From the NCBI GenBank assembly GCA_026125925.1, contig JAHCKF010000093.1, forward strand, positions 1 through 10,341: 10,341 bases of DNA, written 5' to 3'. Under the pieces are notes generated by a model that saw only the letters and a list, made by a program, of their open reading frames with translations, had not been told where the DNA came from and did no database searches. The position numbers and the translations under genes are program-made. Shown here in pieces: positions 6,510-10,341 of the stretch (its first letter is position 1; every line of letters begins with the position of its first letter). The stretch comes from Pseudolabrys sp. (GTDB taxonomy: Bacteria > Pseudomonadota > Alphaproteobacteria > Rhizobiales > Xanthobacteraceae).

Positions 6510-6929
6510 ATGCCCAACGTTGCCGAAAATCCAAGCGCCATCCGCTCCTATTACGAGGGGCTCGCCAAGGGCGTCTTTCGCGGGATCGTCTGCAAGGCCT
6601 GCGGACGGCATAGCTTCCCGCCAACGGGCTGCTGCGAGCATTGCGGCAGTTGGGACGTCGAGCCGGCCGAACTGAGCGGCGATGCCACGCTACTGCTGGC
6701 GACGCACAACATCGCCCCGGCGTGCCATCCGCGCTTCGAGAAGATCGCGCCGTATGTCTATGGCCACATCCGCCTCAAGGAAGGCCCGATCGTCCAGGCC
6801 ATCGTGCTCGGCGTGCAGGCCACGCCGGCCGACCTCAAGGCGCTGTACGAACGCGGTCCCGTTCCGGTGAAAGCGGAAACGCTGCAGATGGACGATCTGC
6901 CGGTGCTCGCCTTCCGCATCGCGGGCTGA
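6510..6929 (+). CDS. DUF35 zinc-ribbon / OB-fold protein, thiolase partner
   Basis: A 139-residue protein of the DUF35 (ChsH2-like) family. An N-terminal helix (about 8-20, IRSYYEGLAKG) leads into a rubredoxin-like zinc ribbon with C28-x2-C31 and C42-x2-C45, followed by an OB-fold from about residue 52 to 137. The four cysteines should bind zinc; C41 is an extra one. In known systems DUF35 proteins bind thiolase-fold enzymes, as in archaeal acetoacetyl-CoA thiolase/HMG-CoA synthase complexes and actinobacterial steroid side-chain aldolases, where the OB-fold helps hold or pass the CoA ester. Here the gene follows the thiolase with a one-base gap, and its GGGGAG ribosome site (6496-6501) lies inside the thiolase's last codons. 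The two products very probably form one complex. Confidence 0.92.
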   Translation: MPNVAENPSAIRSYYEGLAKGVFRGIVCKACGRHSFPPTGCCEHCGSWDVEPAELSGDATLLLATHNIAPACHPRFEKIAPYVYGHIRLKEGPIVQAIVLGVQATPADLKALYERGPVPVKAETLQMDDLPVLAFRIAG

Positions 6930-6959
6930 GGCGGCAGGCGACAATCGCACGAGACATGC

Positions 6960-6988
6960 CGGCAGGAGGGGAGCACCCTCTCCTGCCG
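6960..6988 (+). terminator. Hairpin terminator after the thiolase-DUF35 operon
   Basis: CGGCAGGAG (6960-6968) pairs with CTCCTGCCG (6980-6988) over nine bases. The stem extends by GGG/CCC with one bulged T around an AGCA loop. It begins 31 bases after the DUF35 stop. There is no T-run after it. The rest of 6930-7182 shows no gene or motif I recognise. Confidence 0.6.
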
Positions 6989-7182
6989 CCGCAGTCGCAT
7001 GCATTGAGGCCGCTCGCGACCGCAGCCTGTTCCTGCCGGACACAGCCGCACCATCCGCGGCGGCGCAATGCAATCGCGCAAACCGTCATGCGAATGGGAA
7101 AACAGCTCGTTCGCCGGCGATGTAACTAGGAGATCAGCGCGCCCGTTCGACGGCGCGACGACAACCAGTGGTCCCTTCTTCC

Positions 7183-7533
7183 ATGCCGGCTTACCTCATC
7201 AATCATTTGCGAATCCCGGGCGATGTCCCGAATAGAGAAGGCCTCGCCTATCTCGAGCGGGTCGAGGCGACGGTTGCGCCTTTTGGCGGCAAATGGCTGG
7301 CGCAGGGACCGGTCGACGTGATCGAAGGCGCCTGGCCGGGCTCGGTCGTGCTGATGGAGTTTCCGGACCGCCATGCGGCGGATGCCTGGTATCACTCGGC
7401 TGATTATCAGGCCATCGCACCGCTGCGCATCCGCAACGCCATTTCCGACCTCGTCCTGATCGACGCCCTGCCCGCAGGTTTCACGATCAAGGGCTTTGCC
7501 GGCGAGATCCGCAAGGCGATCACGGGCGCCTGA
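7183..7533 (+). CDS. DUF1330 domain protein
   Basis: A 116-residue dimeric alpha-beta barrel type protein of the DUF1330 family. Family features are the opening MPAYLINHLRI, the middle FGGKWLAQGPVDVIEGAWPG and the late motif DAWYHSADYQAIAPLR. Members run to about 95-100 residues, so this one carries a short C-terminal extension (about 98-116). No enzyme activity is established for the family. I chose the ATG at 7183; a GTG five codons upstream (7168) is possible but adds non-family residues. Neither start has a good ribosome site; the nearest AGGAG (7128-7132) is about 50 bases away. The MBL-fold gene begins about 33 bases after the stop on the same strand, so the two are likely co-transcribed. 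Confidence 0.85.
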   Translation: MPAYLINHLRIPGDVPNREGLAYLERVEATVAPFGGKWLAQGPVDVIEGAWPGSVVLMEFPDRHAADAWYHSADYQAIAPLRIRNAISDLVLIDALPAGFTIKGFAGEIRKAITGA

Positions 7534-7566
7534 GCGGGCCGACATACTTCATTGAAAGAAACCGAC

Positions 7567-8412
7567 GTGACCACACTGGACTGGCAGTTGCTGACCAAGA
7601 AACGCGGCAGCTCGACGCAAGGCGTGCCACCCGGCAAGGAGGACCTCGCCTGGGTCAACAACACCGTCACGCTCATCAGCGGCGAAAAAGATGCGGTGCT
7701 TGTCGATACGTTCCTGCCGGCGCAACAGTCGCAGGAACTGGTCGACTGGGTCGCCCAAAGCGGCAAGAACCTCAAGACGATCTACGTGACCCACGCGCAT
7801 GGCGATCACTATTTCGGCCTGGCGCTGCTGCTCGAACGATTTCCGTCGGCCAAAGCGATCGCGGCGCGACCGGTCGCCGAGGCCATCACCCGGCAAATCG
7901 ATCCCGGCTTCGTCAAATCGTTCTGGGAGCCGCGCTTCCCCGGCCTGCTGCCGAAAAAGTTCGCCGCGCCGCAGACTGCCACCGGCGACACGTTCACGCT
8001 TGAGGGCGAAGAGCTTCGCATCGTTCCGCTCGGCCACACCGATACGTCACAGACCACCGCACTGCACATCCCATCGACCGGCCTGGTCGTCGCCGGCGAT
8101 GCCGTCTACAACGAAACGCATCTTTATCTGGCGGAATGCGATGCGGCGGCACGATCGGAGTGGCTGCGCGCGCTCGACATCATCGAAGCCTTGCAGCCGA
8201 AGGCGGTCGTCGCCGGCCATGCGGTCACGGACCAGGACGGCTCGCCGCGTCACATCGACGCGACGCGGCGCTATATCCAGGATTTCAATGCGACGGTGGC
8301 GAAAACCGCGAACCATCTCGATCTCTACAACGAAATGCTGGCGCTTTATCCGGATCGCGTGAACCCCGGCTCGCTCTGGGGCGCGGCGAAAGCCGCCAAG
8401 CCGGCGGTTTGA
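7567..8412 (+). CDS. MBL-fold metallo-hydrolase
   Basis: A 281-residue metallo-beta-lactamase-fold hydrolase, close to glyoxalase II in layout. It has the dinuclear metal motif H-x-H-x-D-H (H76, H78, D80, H81 in VTHAHGDHYFG), then H157 in LGHTDTSQTTA, the bridging D178 in LVVAGDAVYN, and H218 in VVAGHAVTD. All ligands are present, so it should be an active two-metal enzyme. No signal peptide is seen, which argues for a cytoplasmic ester or thioester hydrolase and against a periplasmic beta-lactamase. The start is uncertain: GTG at 7567 has an AAAGAAA stretch at a usable distance, while TTG at 7552 would add MKETD. The gene ends 32 bases before a palindromic repeat that may stop transcription. 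With a thiolase-DUF35 pair upstream, a role on CoA thioesters is possible but unproven. Confidence 0.9.
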   Translation: MTTLDWQLLTKKRGSSTQGVPPGKEDLAWVNNTVTLISGEKDAVLVDTFLPAQQSQELVDWVAQSGKNLKTIYVTHAHGDHYFGLALLLERFPSAKAIAARPVAEAITRQIDPGFVKSFWEPRFPGLLPKKFAAPQTATGDTFTLEGEELRIVPLGHTDTSQTTALHIPSTGLVVAGDAVYNETHLYLAECDAAARSEWLRALDIIEALQPKAVVAGHAVTDQDGSPRHIDATRRYIQDFNATVAKTANHLDLYNEMLALYPDRVNPGSLWGAAKAAKPAV

Positions 8413-8443
8413 CGGGCGCGATCGGCACCCCGCGAACGACGTG

Positions 8444-8478
8444 GTAGCCCCGGGTTTCGCTACGCTCACCCGGGCTAC
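8444..8478. repeat. REP-like palindromic repeat, copy A
   Basis: GTAGCCCCGGGT (8444-8455) pairs with ACCCGGGCTAC (8468-8478) with one bulged C, around a 12-base loop containing CGCTACGC. It lies between the convergent MBL and YCII-related genes and could end both transcripts. It matches copy C (8906-8935) in direct orientation with two substitutions and one indel. The final CTA supplies the stop codon of the minus-strand gene at 8475. Confidence 0.8.
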
Positions 8479-8831
8479 TTGGCCGCGTCAGGCCCGGTCA
8501 CGAACGGCATGATGTCGACGGCATCACCGGGAAAGATACTGAAATGCGGATGGTTCTCGAACAACTTGGCAGCAGCGTCGATGGTCTCCGCCTCGACGAC
8601 GACATAGCCGCAGATGTCGTTCTGCGCGTCGGCGATGCCATCCTTCGTCACGCGCTTGGTCTTGCCGACCATGCCGCCTCTGTCGGCAAACGACGCGGCA
8701 TTGGCTTTCTCCCAGTCCATCCATCGCGGAACGCCGGCGGCATCGACCGCGTCCTGCTTGGCTTTCGGCATTGCACGAAAGCGCACGACGTTTCCCGGCT
8801 TCATGGTGTAGACGGCGAGGAAGCGGGGCAT
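8475..8831 (-). CDS. YCII-related domain protein
   Basis: A 118-residue small protein of the YciI/DGPF-like ferredoxin-type fold. It starts MPRFLAVYTMKPGNVVRFRA and has the diagnostic late block FENHPHFSIFPGDAVDIMPF. A GGAG ribosome site at 8839-8842 lies seven bases before the ATG at 8831, so the longer frame to 8903, which reads through a repeat, is rejected. Relatives have no agreed biochemical function; some YciI proteins have weak hydrolase or peroxidase-like activity. Its stop codon TAG is formed by the edge of repeat copy A. Upstream, a composite repeat at 8861-8935 separates it from the DUF2200 gene. It may therefore be read from the guaA operon or from a promoter in or beside that repeat. 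Confidence 0.85.
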   Translation of the reverse strand: MPRFLAVYTMKPGNVVRFRAMPKAKQDAVDAAGVPRWMDWEKANAASFADRGGMVGKTKRVTKDGIADAQNDICGYVVVEAETIDAAAKLFENHPHFSIFPGDAVDIMPFVTGPDAAK

Positions 8832-8860
8832 GAGGGAACTCCGGCGCGGGACGCCAAAGC

Positions 8861-8935
8861 GTAGCCCGGGTGGAGCGATGCGCAACCCGGGAATGCGGCC
8901 CACGTCCCCGGGTTCGCTGCGCTCACCCGGGCTGC
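8861..8935. repeat. Composite REP-like inverted repeat, copies B and C
   Basis: Copy B (8861-8891, starting GTAGCCCGGGTGGAGCG) and copy C (8906-8935, ending GCTCACCCGGGCTGC) are near-complementary arms of about 30 bases. They are separated by about 14 bases. Each arm is itself a hairpin with CCCGGG on both sides. The pair forms a large cruciform-capable element of the type scattered between genes in Bradyrhizobium and relatives. Copy C overlaps the 3' end of the DUF2200 gene and provides its last codons and stop. Confidence 0.8.
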
Positions 8936-9279
8936 TTCCTTAGAATTTTCTCCATCGCCTTGCCCTTGGCAAGTTCGTCGACCAGCTTGTCGAGATAGCG
9001 AATTTCCCGCATCACCGGCTCCTCGACATTCTCGACGCGGACACCGCAGACCACGCCCGTGATCAGCGAGCGGGATTGGTTCATCTTGGGCGCTTGCGCG
9101 AAGAAATCTTCGAAATTGACTTGGTTCTTCAGCGCAGCGTCGAGGCTCTTCTGCGTGTGCCCCGTGAGCCAGCGGATGATCTCATCGACCTCCGCCTTTG
9201 TGCGCCCCTTCTTTTCGGCCTTCGCTACATAGAGCGGATAAACGCTGGCGAAGCTGGTCGTGTAGATACGGTGGCTCAC
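8923..9279 (-). CDS. DUF2200 domain protein
   Basis: A 118-residue protein matching the DUF2200 family along its length: [20 protein letters not shown] at the start, [17 protein letters not shown], then [20 protein letters not shown] and [20 protein letters not shown]. The function of the family is unknown. The start is a GTG at 9279, chosen because residues immediately after it fit the family and a GAGGGG ribosome site lies five bases upstream. That site overlaps the guaA stop codon (TGAGGGG), and the genes are nine bases apart, so the two are almost certainly one transcript with coupled translation. The last residues, QPG, are encoded by repeat copy C and are probably not ancestral. Confidence 0.88.
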   Translation of the reverse strand: MSHRIYTTSFASVYPLYVAKAEKKGRTKAEVDEIIRWLTGHTQKSLDAALKNQVNFEDFFAQAPKMNQSRSLITGVVCGVRVENVEEPVMREIRYLDKLVDELAKGKAMEKILRKQPG

Positions 9280-9288
9280 CGGTGCCCC

Positions 9289-10341
9289 TCACTCCCACTC
9301 AATCGTCCCCGGCGGCTTGCTCGTCACGTCATACACCACGCGATTGACGCCCTTGACCTCGTTGATGATGCGCGTCGCCACCATGCCGAGGAATTTCATG
9401 TCGAACGGGAAGAAGTCGGCGGTCATGCCGTCCACCGACGTCACGGCGCGCAGGCCGACGACATATTCGTAAGTGCGGAAGTCACCCATGACGCCGACGG
9501 TCTTGACCGGCAGCAGCACGGCGAAGGCCTGCCAGATGTCGTCATAGAGGCCGCAGCGGCGGATCTCTTCAATGTAGATTTCGTCCGCAAGCCGCAGGAT
9601 ATCGAGCTTGTCCTTGGTGATGGCGCCGGGCACGCGGATGGCGAGCCCTGGCCCCGGGAACGGATGGCGGCCGACGAAGGATTCCGGCAGGCCGAGCTCG
9701 CGGCCGAGCGCCCTCACCTCGTCCTTGAACAGTTCGCGCAGCGGCTCGACGAGCTTCATGTTCATGCGCTCGGGCAGCCCGCCGACATTGTGATGCGATT
9801 TGATCGTCACCGACGGCCCGCCGGTGAACGACACGCTCTCGATCACGTCGGGATAGAGCGTGCCCTGCGCCAGGAAGTGGGCGCCGCCGATCTTCTTGGC
9901 CTCGGCCTCGAACACGTCGATGAACAGTTTGCCGATGGTCTTGCGCTTGGCCTCGGGGTCGTCGACGCCGGCGAGCGCGCCGAGGAACATGTCGCTCGCA
10001 TCCACATGCACCAGCGGGATGTTGTAGTGGTCGCGGAACAGCGCGACGACCTTCTCCGCTTCGCCGAGCCGCAGCAGCCCGTGATCGACGAACACGCAGG
10101 TGAGCTGCTCGCCGATCGCCTCGTGGATCAGCACCGCGGCGACCGAGGAGTCGACGCCGCCGGACAGGCCGCAGATCACCTTGCCCTTGCCGACCTGTGC
10201 GCGGATTTTCTCGACCGCCTCGTCGCGGAAGGCGCGCATGGTCCAGTCGCCGGATGCGCCGACAATCTTGCGGACGAAGTTGCGCAGGATCGCCGCGCCG
10301 TGCGGCGTGTGCATCACTTCGAGGTGGAACTGCACGGCGTA
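9289..10341 (-). CDS. guaA: GMP synthase (glutamine-hydrolysing), C-terminal two thirds
   Basis: GMP synthase makes GMP from XMP, ATP and glutamine in purine synthesis. The 350 residues present run from the end of the class I glutamine amidotransferase domain to the natural C-terminus (PPGTIEWE); about 175 N-terminal residues, with the catalytic cysteine, lie beyond the right edge. Residues 4-9 are QFHLEV, with catalytic-triad His6 and Glu8 kept. The ATP pyrophosphatase domain has the P-loop SGGVDSS (60-66). The C-terminal dimerisation domain includes [13 protein letters not shown] and the highly conserved [18 protein letters not shown]. The proline usual in the HPEV motif is leucine here. 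A DUF2200 gene follows nine bases downstream in the same operon. Confidence 0.97.
   Translation of the reverse strand, partial: YAVQFHLEVMHTPHGAAILRNFVRKIVGASGDWTMRAFRDEAVEKIRAQVGKGKVICGLSGGVDSSVAAVLIHEAIGEQLTCVFVDHGLLRLGEAEKVVALFRDHYNIPLVHVDASDMFLGALAGVDDPEAKRKTIGKLFIDVFEAEAKKIGGAHFLAQGTLYPDVIESVSFTGGPSVTIKSHHNVGGLPERMNMKLVEPLRELFKDEVRALGRELGLPESFVGRHPFPGPGLAIRVPGAITKDKLDILRLADEIYIEEIRRCGLYDDIWQAFAVLLPVKTVGVMGDFRTYEYVVGLRAVTSVDGMTADFFPFDMKFLGMVATRIINEVKGVNRVVYDVTSKPPGTIEWE

Noticed and set aside
5663..6541. Minus-strand open frame of 292 codons antisense to the thiolase
   Set aside because: No recognisable motif, and the opposite strand encodes a complete thiolase with its active-site residues.
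7088..7129. 13-codon open frame before the DUF1330 gene
   Set aside because: Too short, with no ribosome site or recognisable feature and no overlap with a neighbouring gene.

Overview
This is a GC-rich window whose codon use and protein families point to an alphaproteobacterium of the Hyphomicrobiales (Bradyrhizobium / Rhodopseudomonas / Pseudolabrys-like). The GuaA sequence, the GTAGCCCGGGTGAGCG-type palindromic repeats and the FNR/FixK-type boxes all fit that group. The species assignment is inference. It looks like ordinary chromosome carrying small metabolic and stress operons. I see no phage, insertion sequence, CRISPR array, tRNA or rRNA.

Left part (1-2490): a membrane protein running off the left edge (minus) is divergent from a LysR-type regulator (plus). 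The regulator's stop codon overlaps the start of a possible 39-residue membrane peptide. A folded leader then precedes a phytanoyl-CoA dioxygenase-family gene whose last 20 or so codons are in a shifted frame, apparently from loss of one G. A strong hairpin separates this gene from a convergent glyoxalase-fold (VOC) gene.

Middle (2490-5225): the VOC gene (minus) is divergent from a two-gene plus-strand unit, a tandem-domain universal stress protein followed by a CaCA-family cation antiporter. A TTGA-N6-TCAA box sits where a class II FNR/FixK activator would bind relative to a plausible -10 element, so this unit is probably induced by low oxygen. A second, better-matching box lies after the antiporter and before the next operon.

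Right-middle (5225-8480): a thiolase of the SCP-x / lipid-transfer type and a DUF35 zinc-ribbon/OB-fold partner are separated by one base and probably form an acyl-CoA processing complex. A hairpin terminator follows, then a DUF1330 protein and an MBL-fold hydrolase, probably co-transcribed. The substrate of this block cannot be told from the sequence.

Right end (8475-10341, all minus): GMP synthase guaA (5' end outside the window) is followed closely by a DUF2200 gene and then a YCII-related gene. Palindromic repeats abut the 3' ends of both small genes and contribute their stop codons. No stretch without a gene exceeds 300 bases. The longest are 6930-7182 (one hairpin, otherwise nothing recognised) and 5010-5224 (the second FNR/FixK-type box and a GC-rich leader).
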